Part shown: one piece after another, positions 52,973 to 61,198 of the stretch
Layout of the letters: every line of letters starts with the position of its first letter
Numbering within the stretch: the first letter of the stretch is position 1
From: Pseudobdellovibrionaceae bacterium
GTDB lineage: Bacteria; Bdellovibrionota; Bdellovibrionia; Bdellovibrionales; Bdellovibrionaceae
NCBI GenBank assembly: GCA_021731025.1
Contig: JAKFYD010000056.1
Coordinates: forward strand, 1-64,000
Direction of reading: 5' to 3'
DNA length: 64,000 bases
The notes under the pieces: generated by a model
The model's database searches: none
What the model saw: the letters and a program-made list of their open reading frames with translations, nothing else
What the model was told of the DNA's origin: nothing
Position numbers and translations under genes: made by a program

Positions 52973-54157
52973 TTATTTAAAAAAGTTCAACACAGGTTCG
53001 ACCACCCATGTATAAACTTTAGCCCAAAATCCTTTTGGTGCTTCCGAGCTCGGGCGACGAGCTTTGCTGGAAGGAACGCTGCATTTGTAACTTAAATCAA
53101 TCGAATGGCCAGCTGTGATTTCAGGCGTAAAAACCAGATTCATTCCCTGCACTGAGCTTGTCACATTCCCCATCGGAGGGGTGATAATCACAGTGATATT
53201 GCCATTCACAGGGGGACACTCCAGCGGAACTGAAGCTAAGGAACTTTGAATAATATCTTTGAAGTAATTCAGGCTTTCGGTGTAATCAGTGTCGCAAATA
53301 CTAGCGACGCCTCCGCCGGTCGTAGTCGCTAACTCTTGATATTTTTTTCCGTAATGACTTTTTGATCCTGAGTTGTCCTGAGCTTGCATGCAGCTGGCAT
53401 CATTATCTTTAACGATGATGGAATTCACCGTGAAACGTTTTTGATTGCCAAAAACGCTTTTAACTTGGGCCACAAAATTTTCCGGAAGATCTAAAGCGTC
53501 GAGCTCTTTGAATTCGTCTTTGTAATATTCAATCGCCTTATCGCCGCCAACGCTGCGAACATCCTCATCAGAAATCATGATGACACTCATCGCGGCTTCA
53601 GGCCGATAACAATTATTGTATTGAGAGTTTCCAACATGCCAATAAGCAGACATGATTCCACGCTCGTCATCAGTGCCGGCCCAGCCTGCTCCAATGGTAT
53701 CAATGGTGGCGTTAAAAATTGCATTCAGATTTTGAGTATCATGGGTCAAAATCCAATTTTGGCCGCCGGCCTTGGGAGTGTAATTGGTCCAATTGACCGA
53801 AGCGCCCCAGTGCAAATTATTATTGATGGTTAATCGCCGAGTTAAGGTCACGCACATCTGCCAATCAATTTGAGAATTCTGCAAAGCATTCACGAAACCA
53901 GAAAGCCGTGCGGCTAATTTTTTATTGTCTTCCAGCATGGAATTGGAATCATCGATGACCAAAAGAATATCAACTTTGGAATTTTTAGGATCAACATTTC
54001 CCTTGTAGACAACATCGCGAACTTGAGTGGGATTGACATTCGGATCACCGTTAGGATTCGCATTAGGATCCGTTGAGACATCACTTCCAGAAAATTTAAC
54101 TTGGCCACAGCCTAATGAAAGCAAAATTAGAGCGCTGATAAATATAAACTTCGTCAT
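52973..54157 (-). CDS. VWA-domain lipoprotein
   Basis: 394 residues. Signal peptide FIFISALILLSLGCG with lipobox Cys17. A repeat-like Asn/Pro linker (DPNANPNGDPNVNPTQ) follows. VWA domain from about 60: VDILLVIDDSNSMLEDNKKL has an intact DxSxS MIDAS, and VIMISDEDVRS is the later Asp strand. C-terminal Pro/Gly-rich strand region (PPMGNVTSSVQGMN). A surface or periplasmic adhesion or assembly lipoprotein is likely. Confidence 0.78.
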   Translation of the reverse strand: MTKFIFISALILLSLGCGQVKFSGSDVSTDPNANPNGDPNVNPTQVRDVVYKGNVDPKNSKVDILLVIDDSNSMLEDNKKLAARLSGFVNALQNSQIDWQMCVTLTRRLTINNNLHWGASVNWTNYTPKAGGQNWILTHDTQNLNAIFNATIDTIGAGWAGTDDERGIMSAYWHVGNSQYNNCYRPEAAMSVIMISDEDVRSVGGDKAIEYYKDEFKELDALDLPENFVAQVKSVFGNQKRFTVNSIIVKDNDASCMQAQDNSGSKSHYGKKYQELATTTGGGVASICDTDYTESLNYFKDIIQSSLASVPLECPPVNGNITVIITPPMGNVTSSVQGMNLVFTPEITAGHSIDLSYKCSVPSSKARRPSSEAPKGFWAKVYTWVVEPVLNFFK

Positions 54158-54304
54158 TCATTCACTCCCATAATTTAGGCTATCACAACCTAAAGGAAGA
54201 CAATAGTCTAGTAAATCTTACGACGACACCGCTTAATCAAATCTCGACTTGAGACAAGGGCTTTCTCGAGTGAAAATAAATTTATTCAACGAAAGGGAGT
54301 TCTC

Positions 54305-55168
54305 TTGGGTTTTGCACAACTGTCACAATGGATGGTGTTATTGATGGTGGCCGCAGGTCTAGTGGCTTTGTGGGTGCGAAATTTACGTCCGCCGAAAGAT
54401 GATCCCCGTTTAAGCAAAGGCTTACAGCTTCTGCAAAGTAAAATCGCCGTGCTCGAAGATCTGGCCGATCGTACAGACACGCAAGTGCAACAATTGAATT
54501 TGCTGATCGAAAAAAAATCTAAAGAGTTGCAAGAAAAAATGTTGGATGTTGATCGCTGTATCCAAAAGATCGATGTGAGCTTAGGTAAATCCAAAGAAAT
54601 GGCAAAACTGTTTGAGGATCGAATTCCCCATAAAGAAATTCTTGAACGACAAAATACGGCGAAATACGTGAAAGCCGCACGTTTGGCTAACCAAGGATAC
54701 AGTGTTCAAGAAATTTGTCGTCAGGTGAATATCTCTCCGGCTGAAGTGGAATTTATTGCTAAGGTGAACAAAAACCAACTGATGTTCAGCGAAGAAGAAC
54801 TACCTGAGTGGGCTCAAGAAGCGCCAAAGCACGAAGAGACTGTCTTAGACGAAGTGGAATGGATTGAAAACAATTCTTCGGGTTTTAACCTGACTGCGCA
54901 GGAACAACCTCTGGGCTCTGCGAACATGATGTCCGCTGATAAAAAAGAGGCTCTTCGTCAGATCGGTGAAAAATTTCAGCAAGAAATAGCAAAACCGGTT
55001 GAGGCTGCCTTGCCTTCAAAATCGAAAGCAGCGATCACTGCCTCTGCAGTTAAATCAGCGGCCGCAGCGCAAGACCAGGTCGAATCAATCACTATGACCA
55101 ATGGTAAAACAGCGACGATTCGACCCATGCAGTTTAAAAAAATCGATCTCGATAGAAACTTGGGCTAG
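54305..55168 (+). CDS. DUF2802-like membrane-anchored coiled-coil protein
   Basis: 287 residues with a TTG start preceded by GGGAG. One membrane helix (WMVLLMVAAGLVALWV, about 9-24), a coiled coil (about 40-100), then a short helix-turn-helix-like section ARLANQGYSVQEICRQVNIS (about 125-145) that fits DUF2802. The C-terminal 140 residues are low-complexity. Possibly linked to the flagellum or envelope; not settled. Confidence 0.65.
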   Translation: MGFAQLSQWMVLLMVAAGLVALWVRNLRPPKDDPRLSKGLQLLQSKIAVLEDLADRTDTQVQQLNLLIEKKSKELQEKMLDVDRCIQKIDVSLGKSKEMAKLFEDRIPHKEILERQNTAKYVKAARLANQGYSVQEICRQVNISPAEVEFIAKVNKNQLMFSEEELPEWAQEAPKHEETVLDEVEWIENNSSGFNLTAQEQPLGSANMMSADKKEALRQIGEKFQQEIAKPVEAALPSKSKAAITASAVKSAAAAQDQVESITMTNGKTATIRPMQFKKIDLDRNLG

Positions 55169-55204
55169 ACGGAAATTTTATTGAGTCACTTCTAAAATTT
55201 CGTC
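55168..55204. terminator. Hairpin between convergent genes
   Basis: GACG-G-AAATTTTA, 12-base loop, TAAAATTTCGTC: 12 pairs with one bulged G, lying exactly between the two convergent stops (55168 and 55211). Confidence 0.6.
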
Positions 55205-55210
55205 TTAGCC

Positions 55211-55609
55211 TTAATCTTTTTCAATTTCGTTTAAAAGTTTGTTCGCGAAATCCAAAGCAGAACCCTGAAATCCTTCGCTAGCTAGTTGTGCGAAGCCCAC
55301 TTGAACATTCGCATCTCCATTGTAAATATTAACTCTAGCTGCATCTGATGAGGCTAACAAAATTTGTTGAGCTCCCTGGGCGCCTTGCTCTAAAATATTT
55401 TTGCGAGCTACAGCGGCAGAGACATCTGTTGTTGCATCAGAAAATCTTGAAGTTGAGCCGATGCCACAAATGGTTGTCGCCGCTGAGGTTTGGAAGGGGC
55501 CGTCAGTCATGAACGGATTTTTGCAATACTCTAAAGGTTTGTACTCTTCAGCAGAGGTGTTGAATGAAAGCAAGCTTCCAAACAGCATTAATGCGGTCAA
55601 TTTTTTCAT
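55211..55609 (-). CDS. Small secreted protein sharing the C-terminal module of 55650
   Basis: 132 residues. Signal peptide MKKLTALMLFGSLLSFNTSA. After a Cys-containing middle (LEYCKNPFMTDGPFQTSAAT, TICGIG), the last 63 residues (from ARKNILEQGAQGAQQILLAS) match the last 63 of the large neighbour; I count 34 identities of 63 without gaps. The module has no family name I know. Its neighbour shares the export route, so the module may be a sorting or docking tag. Confidence 0.7.
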   Translation of the reverse strand: MKKLTALMLFGSLLSFNTSAEEYKPLEYCKNPFMTDGPFQTSAATTICGIGSTSRFSDATTDVSAAVARKNILEQGAQGAQQILLASSDAARVNIYNGDANVQVGFAQLASEGFQGSALDFANKLLNEIEKD

Positions 55610-55649
55610 AGATATCTCCTTGTTTAATAGGGTTTAAAATTTCTTTTTT

Positions 55650-57947
55650 CTATTTAGCTTCACTTAAAACTTTCTTTGCAAAATCAAAACTGGTTCCTTT
55701 AAAGCCTTCGCTACTCAGCAGATCAAAGGCTTTTTGAACATTGACATCTTGGTTGTAGATTTTAGTTCTTTCATCTTCTGATAATGCCAACAGAATTTTC
55801 AATGACCCGTCGGCAGCTGGAATCAGGATATTTTTACGAGCGATTGTTGAAATATCTCTTAATAGACGTAAATTCTCTCTGTCGGTTTCAAATTGCACAA
55901 CTTCATCACCAGTGACTTCTTCTAACAGATCCAAAATCTGAAGCTCAAAAGACGAAGCTGATTTTTTCTTTTCAACTTTGATGTCCGTTTGTAGCTCGAA
56001 ACCGAGCTCAGGAATTAAAGCCGTATTTGGGCGTGTCCAGTCTTTACGCAAAGGAATGCCATAGCCAGCAGTTAATTCTGATTGGCCTTGCTGACGCAAA
56101 AGAAGGATGTGTTTAAATTTTTCGAGCTCTTTAGAAAATTTTTCGAACTCATTCGGTTTTAAATACGATGAGAAAGCTTTGGGATCGCCTCGGAACAGAT
56201 GATTATAAAATGAACCGCGATAAAAGTAAGTTTTCATGCGCTGATAGGCAAAAGCTGCAAGCTCGATCGAAATAACATTATTCAATAATCGCGTGTATTT
56301 TTTAACCGAAAGATGCTCAAACTTTTTTGCATCGTAATGATTTTTCAAAGACAAAATAAACAAGCGTCTTTGATCGGCAGAAAATTCATTGGCGTAGGTT
56401 TCCAATGTTTTCCGATCGTCGGGATCGGCTTTAGATAGATAGGTGGTAATTCCCGCGGGATCTACCGGCCGGCCATGATCATCAAAAATATTCGCGATAT
56501 CAGTTAGAGTCTCGCGAGTGTAATAGTGAATTGAGCGATGCCTTAATTCCTTATTCTCAGCATTGTCAAAAGCAAAGCCATTATCATAAAGCTCTTCACG
56601 CAAACCAACCGGAGTTGTTGCATTAACATTCTCGATATTTTCACTGCGGATGATTGCTTTAAGTAAATCTTCGGTTTCAGTACGGCAATTGTTCGTAAAG
56701 AATTTATAGGATCCCGAGTAGCCCCAGTAAATTTCAAGGACACGATTCAAAAAATCACGCTTTTCAAGCTCGGTCAAATTGAGTGGACTGCTGACTAAAT
56801 CTCGAAAGTCGAATTGATTGTATTCCGTAACAACCATGGGCATCGAAAGCAAAAACATCTCGGAAGGAAATCGTCCATAGATGCCCAAACCTTTTAAAGC
56901 ATAAGTAGCTCGATCCCAAATTGAAGCTTCGGTTTCTTTAACATCAGCTTTTCGATTTTCCGTAGGATTAGCGCGAAAGCTTACGACGACATGATGGGCC
57001 GCATCGGTTAAGCAAGCATTCGACTTTGGTTTTCCTGGAGCACAGAACACCAATCGCAGCATGCTGTGCCCAAATTTACTTTCGAAGGCGCTGCCTTTGT
57101 CGGCCAAAAGGTAATCGATGCGATAAAGACGAGTTTCATCCAAGGAAGCTTTTCGTTGCTCAAAACCTGTGACGATGACGTTGCGATCAATGGCGCAGGC
57201 TTTGTTTTTGTAAGGCTCAAACTTAATTTTTTCTTTATAATACTGATAAAGTACAGGACGCCGGCATTTGAACTCGGGATCCATAATAAAGTATTCAAGA
57301 TTAACAGCGAAAGCTTCTTTGGGGCTAGTCAATTCATACAGATCAGCACTTCGATAAGCGTGATCATTCTTTTGTGTGGCTCCTAGAATCCCGGGAGAGA
57401 AGGTCATCAGATGCATAAAACGCCGGTCAGTGGAAATCTTGCGCTCATCATCGTAAGCATGTCCTAATTCATGGATCAAGGTAGCCATCGCCAAGCGGTA
57501 TCCCGTGCGATGTCCACAGCTGTACTGATGACTTTCGGTAGGCCCTCTTAAGATTTCTGTCCACAGTAAAGAATTTAAAAGTATCTTTCGCTTGGAAAAG
57601 GGAAGTTGGCTTGTTGTCCCGGCAGTAAAAATTCTTTCTTTAAGTGAACTTTCTTCTCCGTCATTCTTTTGCTGTTTGAGGCAAGTAACATCGATTTGCG
57701 AGATGCTTTGAATTTTATTCGAAAGCGGATCAAACTCAATTTCAATATCTTCATCTTGCAAAACATTTTTGAAAGATTCAGGAAGGACACTTTGGGTCTG
57801 CCCGATGAAATTCTTGTATTGCATCTGTTCCCAGGAATTGGAACCTGCGCGTATCAATTTCAATGGAATGTTTGCAGCTGTCGCCATGTTTCCAAGGACA
57901 ACCAGCAAACCTGCCAAAATAAAATTGATCTGCGCTTTCTTGATCAT
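55650..57947 (-). CDS. Exported HELGH metalloprotease/DUF4105-like protein
   Basis: 765 residues from ATG 57947; signal peptide MIKKAQINFILAGLLVVLGN then MATAA. A zinc motif HELGHAYDDE lies about residue 158. The middle has SKFGHSMLRLVFC, HHVVVSFRANP and FFTNNCRTETEDL (about 415-425), matching the His and the N-x-C of DUF4105-type papain-like domains. Ends with the ARKNIL...SEAK module shared with 55211-55609. DUF4105 proteins include some implicated in lipoprotein N-acylation; whether this one acts on lipoproteins is inference. Confidence 0.7.
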   Translation of the reverse strand: MIKKAQINFILAGLLVVLGNMATAANIPLKLIRAGSNSWEQMQYKNFIGQTQSVLPESFKNVLQDEDIEIEFDPLSNKIQSISQIDVTCLKQQKNDGEESSLKERIFTAGTTSQLPFSKRKILLNSLLWTEILRGPTESHQYSCGHRTGYRLAMATLIHELGHAYDDERKISTDRRFMHLMTFSPGILGATQKNDHAYRSADLYELTSPKEAFAVNLEYFIMDPEFKCRRPVLYQYYKEKIKFEPYKNKACAIDRNVIVTGFEQRKASLDETRLYRIDYLLADKGSAFESKFGHSMLRLVFCAPGKPKSNACLTDAAHHVVVSFRANPTENRKADVKETEASIWDRATYALKGLGIYGRFPSEMFLLSMPMVVTEYNQFDFRDLVSSPLNLTELEKRDFLNRVLEIYWGYSGSYKFFTNNCRTETEDLLKAIIRSENIENVNATTPVGLREELYDNGFAFDNAENKELRHRSIHYYTRETLTDIANIFDDHGRPVDPAGITTYLSKADPDDRKTLETYANEFSADQRRLFILSLKNHYDAKKFEHLSVKKYTRLLNNVISIELAAFAYQRMKTYFYRGSFYNHLFRGDPKAFSSYLKPNEFEKFSKELEKFKHILLLRQQGQSELTAGYGIPLRKDWTRPNTALIPELGFELQTDIKVEKKKSASSFELQILDLLEEVTGDEVVQFETDRENLRLLRDISTIARKNILIPAADGSLKILLALSEDERTKIYNQDVNVQKAFDLLSSEGFKGTSFDFAKKVLSEAK

Positions 57948-58093
57948 AAGAATTACTGACCTTCTTTCGGAGAGTATCAATAAACGACCTGTCTCGCCCT
58001 TTGATGCGATAAACGTTCCGTCTTAATTCTTTTATAGGGTGTTTAGTAAATGGGCTCTTGTGCAACTTTTTGACAGCTGACAAAATTAGAAGC

Positions 58094-59812
58094 TTACGGA
58101 CGCTCCCACAATTCAAAAGTGCAAGCGTCGGTATAAACCAATTTCCAGGATTGACCAAAGACATCGGTGCCTTTGGTTTTGTTGAAGAAAGTACGGTAAA
58201 AGTTTCTGGTGTCTTCCATGTTGGTGATGTGGGTGACCGGTACCTCTTGGCCTCCCTCGGCGCGGGGGAGGTAGATGGAATAGTAGGATTTCTTGAGCGC
58301 TAAAAACTTCGGTTGGAACTTTTGCAGATCTGAAGTTTTCATCTCGTAGGTCATATGGATATTTTTATCGTGATATTGATGATCGTAAGGCGCAGTCGAA
58401 TCTGCAAGGATCATAGCTCCGGTGGCGGCGCGCGCGTCCACTTGCTTCTTAAAAGCTCGGGCTTCAGGACGACAGCTTTGAAATTTTTTAAACTCAGAAT
58501 AAAACACGTCCGAGTAACCGCCACTTAAGCTGGGCATTAATGCGAGCACAACGAAGTAGCGCACGGGAACCGAGGTCAGCGCCGTTAATTTGGGGTATCG
58601 GTCACCCTTTCCCCATCGGGTGATGCCATCCACAATGAACCGAATAACGGGATCCAAAATTCTTTGGTAAGACAAAACAAAAGTCATGAGCAAAATATTC
58701 GTTAAAGGAAAAGTGTACCACTCGAAGGGCGCTGTAGTTTTTTTATGGGTGATAAAAATAAATCCCAAGAGACAAAATAAAATAAGTCGGAAATAGTTTG
58801 CCAGAGGAGCATAGCCCGCGTTGGAAGTCGAACGACTCCATCGGGGATGAAACACCGGGACGAGAACCAACAAAAATGGGAAAACTCGTTTCAGGTCTTC
58901 GCTAAAAAGCGCCAGCCATCGCCCGGTGAAAAATTCCCAGGTGACAAGGCTGGTGTAAGAATTTTGATGAATCAGGTAGCTCAGATAGCCCGGAACATCC
59001 AAGGTCTGCGGAAAACCGATCAGAAAATAGAAGATTACGATCCATTTCACGAAAGACATGAAAGTCCACCGAACTGAAAGCCATTTTCTTCCGAGCCAAA
59101 ATGCAATAAATCCAGGAGCAAAAAACAGAACACTTAATTTCGTCGTGGCCGCCAGGGCCCATGCGGCAGCAACCTTCAAAATGCGATTCTTGCTTTCAAA
59201 ATCTTGGAGCCACTTCCAGCTTTGCAAAAAGGCTAAAGATATAAAAAGGACAAGCAGATGATCGGGCTTCCCCATAAAAGTTAAGGTAGCTCTCAATTCA
59301 TTTTGTAAAAACAGATGAACTAAACCGACTGTCAGCCCAAGGCGCACGTAAAGCGCTGAATGAACCAAAGAGGCTAATAAAAAACAATAGGCGAAGATCG
59401 ACAACAGATTGAGAGTCATCAATGAAAAGTGAGATGATCTTTCCCGCTGTTCCGAGGGGCTCAAGGAAAATTCATAAAAGGGATTAGCGCCAAAAAATCG
59501 AGTGACCGATACCCCCCGATAGTAAGTAGGGCCATAGGCACGGGCGCCATTGTCGTTGAAGAGAAAGGTTTTCTCGGCCAGCCGGATGGCTTCTTGGGTG
59601 TCATCATCAACCGTGGCGACAATGGGGCGCACTTCTGAGGTGTTAAACAAAACAGCCGAGTAAGTTGAGAATTGGATCAGTAAAGCCGAAACCGCTGTGA
59701 AAAGCAGAAAGCCTTTTCCCCATAATCCTGGGTGAGCCAGATCAGGAGCGTAGGCTTGCAGCTCACTCCAGGATGATGAAAAAAAAGATTTGATGGAATT
59801 AATGATTTTCAA
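58094..59812 (-). CDS. Multi-pass glycosyltransferase-like membrane protein
   Basis: 572 residues with a TTG start at 59812. About 10 membrane helices (GFLLFTAVSALLIQF, FCLLGFIFIT and others), a conserved region near the first loop VATVDDDTQEAIRLAEKTF with an Asp cluster, and RVFPFLLVLVPVFHPRWSRS. The layout (Asp-containing first loop, many helices, C-terminal soluble part from about 430) is that of GT39/ArnT-type transferases that use polyprenyl-sugar donors. The specific acceptor is unknown. Its ribosome site is inside a two-way hairpin. Confidence 0.65.
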   Translation of the reverse strand: MKIINSIKSFFSSSWSELQAYAPDLAHPGLWGKGFLLFTAVSALLIQFSTYSAVLFNTSEVRPIVATVDDDTQEAIRLAEKTFLFNDNGARAYGPTYYRGVSVTRFFGANPFYEFSLSPSEQRERSSHFSLMTLNLLSIFAYCFLLASLVHSALYVRLGLTVGLVHLFLQNELRATLTFMGKPDHLLVLFISLAFLQSWKWLQDFESKNRILKVAAAWALAATTKLSVLFFAPGFIAFWLGRKWLSVRWTFMSFVKWIVIFYFLIGFPQTLDVPGYLSYLIHQNSYTSLVTWEFFTGRWLALFSEDLKRVFPFLLVLVPVFHPRWSRSTSNAGYAPLANYFRLILFCLLGFIFITHKKTTAPFEWYTFPLTNILLMTFVLSYQRILDPVIRFIVDGITRWGKGDRYPKLTALTSVPVRYFVVLALMPSLSGGYSDVFYSEFKKFQSCRPEARAFKKQVDARAATGAMILADSTAPYDHQYHDKNIHMTYEMKTSDLQKFQPKFLALKKSYYSIYLPRAEGGQEVPVTHITNMEDTRNFYRTFFNKTKGTDVFGQSWKLVYTDACTFELWERP

Positions 59813-59814
59813 TT

Positions 59815-59854
59815 CGCAGTCTCCGCGCCCAGTCTAGGCGGCGCACAGACTGCG
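59815..59854 (-). promoter_or_regulatory. Alternative-hairpin leader over the ribosome site of 58094-59812
   Basis: On the mRNA (minus strand), CGCAGTCT (59854-59847) can pair with AGACTGCG (59822-59815), 8 bp; or its CAGTCT with an inner AGACTG (59835-59830), 6 bp. The two are mutually exclusive. GGAG of the ribosome site lies in the outer 3' arm, three to eight bases before the TTG start. Confidence 0.5.
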
Positions 59855-59861
59855 AGTCAAT

Positions 59862-60386
59862 TTATTGTACTCGGTGACACTGCAAATGAATAAACCGAAC
59901 GTTTTTTCCTTCGGAAATATTGTTAACACCTTTAGCGTTGATACCTGTGGGTGTCGGTAAATTGAGAAGAAACCGGTCCGGTGGATTTTTCATTTGGATT
60001 TGGGTTGAAACTTTGAAAGCTGTACGGCCAGCAAGCTGTCTATCGCGGTCATCAACAGCACAAAGTTGCTGATAGCCTTGAGGGTTAATTACGGTCAGCT
60101 GAATGTTGTTGTCTTCATCGTAAACCATTTTCCAACCAACGCGGCCATGAACAAAACAGCCCGAGCCTTTTTCCGTGACGTTGGTGAAAGTGTTGTCTTT
60201 TTCAATTTCTTTTTCTGATTTCTCTTCAAGAATTAAATATTTTTCCACCAAAGGGGATTCAACCGTTTTGTCCAATTCCCTTTCGGCGTTAAGAAGACGT
60301 AGATCGCAATTGATTTGGACCTTAGCGGCCATTGCAGAATGGCTTGTGAAAATTGACATTAGAAAAGCACATAGAACCTTTTTCAT
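59862..60386 (-). CDS. Secreted protein, unknown
   Basis: 174 residues from ATG 60386 with AAGGAG upstream. Signal peptide MKKVLCAFLMSIFTSHSAMA then AKVQINCDLR. Charged region about 30-60 (LILEEKSEKEIEKDN). Three Cys (NCDLR, GSGCFVHGR, LCAVDD). No family recognised. Confidence 0.55.
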   Translation of the reverse strand: MKKVLCAFLMSIFTSHSAMAAKVQINCDLRLLNAERELDKTVESPLVEKYLILEEKSEKEIEKDNTFTNVTEKGSGCFVHGRVGWKMVYDEDNNIQLTVINPQGYQQLCAVDDRDRQLAGRTAFKVSTQIQMKNPPDRFLLNLPTPTGINAKGVNNISEGKNVRFIHLQCHRVQ

Positions 60387-60496
60387 ACAGGACTCCTTGC
60401 TAAGGATTCCTGCAAATTCAAATCTCGGTGTTAAAGCATTTCTTTTCTCTACAGACTTTAGGGACGTCGAAATCTTAGACAGGCGCCGTAAAAGGT

Positions 60497-61021
60497 CTAC
60501 TGACCGACGCTTTGTCTTAAGAAAAAACTCATATAGTGGCGCACCAGATTCGAGGACTGAAATGCTTTCCCTTGGTAAGTCCAAATGACTTCATTGAAGG
60601 GGCCCAATTGAGCTTCTAAAACTGTTTCATCCATAACATTGGTTGCTGATGACGAGGTATTTTCAAGAGGACCCGGAGAAACCAAATTTCCGCCGATAAA
60701 GTTCATGCGAATAGAAATCACTCCGGGAGCTTTGATGGTGAAAAGCATTTTATAACCATTGCGGAACAACATGAAATCCGCGTGAGTGTGAGCCACTCCG
60801 TAAACTTTCACTCGGCCCAAAGGCGAAGTTTTAAGTTCGTTGAAAATATTTGCAGCATCGTAGAATTCGATTTTTAAATTCAAAAGGAATTGTAAACTTT
60901 CGATGGCTAAAACGCGCTGTTGATCATCGTGGGGACTTAAATCGATAATGCCAGTATCTTCTACTTTTTGTTCAGAGCTAACAAGCGCCTTGATCCAATC
61001 GACCTTTTCCATTTTTTCCAC
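60497..61021 (-). CDS. Cytoplasmic protein, unknown
   Basis: 174 residues, GTG start (ATG at 61012 is an alternative). No signal peptide. Segments RVKVYGVAHTHADFMLFRNG and KMLFTIKAPGVISIRMNFIG are strand-rich. GGGGGATCT precedes the GTG. I do not recognise it. Confidence 0.55.
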   Translation of the reverse strand: MEKMEKVDWIKALVSSEQKVEDTGIIDLSPHDDQQRVLAIESLQFLLNLKIEFYDAANIFNELKTSPLGRVKVYGVAHTHADFMLFRNGYKMLFTIKAPGVISIRMNFIGGNLVSPGPLENTSSSATNVMDETVLEAQLGPFNEVIWTYQGKAFQSSNLVRHYMSFFLRQSVGQ

Positions 61022-61075
61022 AGATCCCCCTGGTAAATAGTTTTGGGGGCAGGGCTATCATTGTCAAGGGCGTTG

Positions 61076-61197
61076 CAGTTTGTCTAAAACTTTAAATCTC
61101 TGCGTTCTCCTCCTTCAGGCTCCCTGCGACCTACAGGAAGTAGGCCTCAGTCGCCTTCAGTCGTGCGGCCTTGATCTTTAAAGTTTTAGACAAACTG
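61076..61197. repeat. Long inverted repeat with structured core
   Basis: CAGTTTGTCTAAAACTTTAAA (21 bases, given as 61076-61096) is repeated in inverse at 61177-61197, with no mismatch. The 80 bases between are GC-rich and contain CCTAC, loop, GTAGG and GCGA/TCGC pairs. It lies between the stop of the barrel protein (61199) and the start of the 60497 gene. It may be an MITE-like element or a long terminator; nothing else in this window matches it. Confidence 0.65.
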
Positions 61198-61198
61198 T

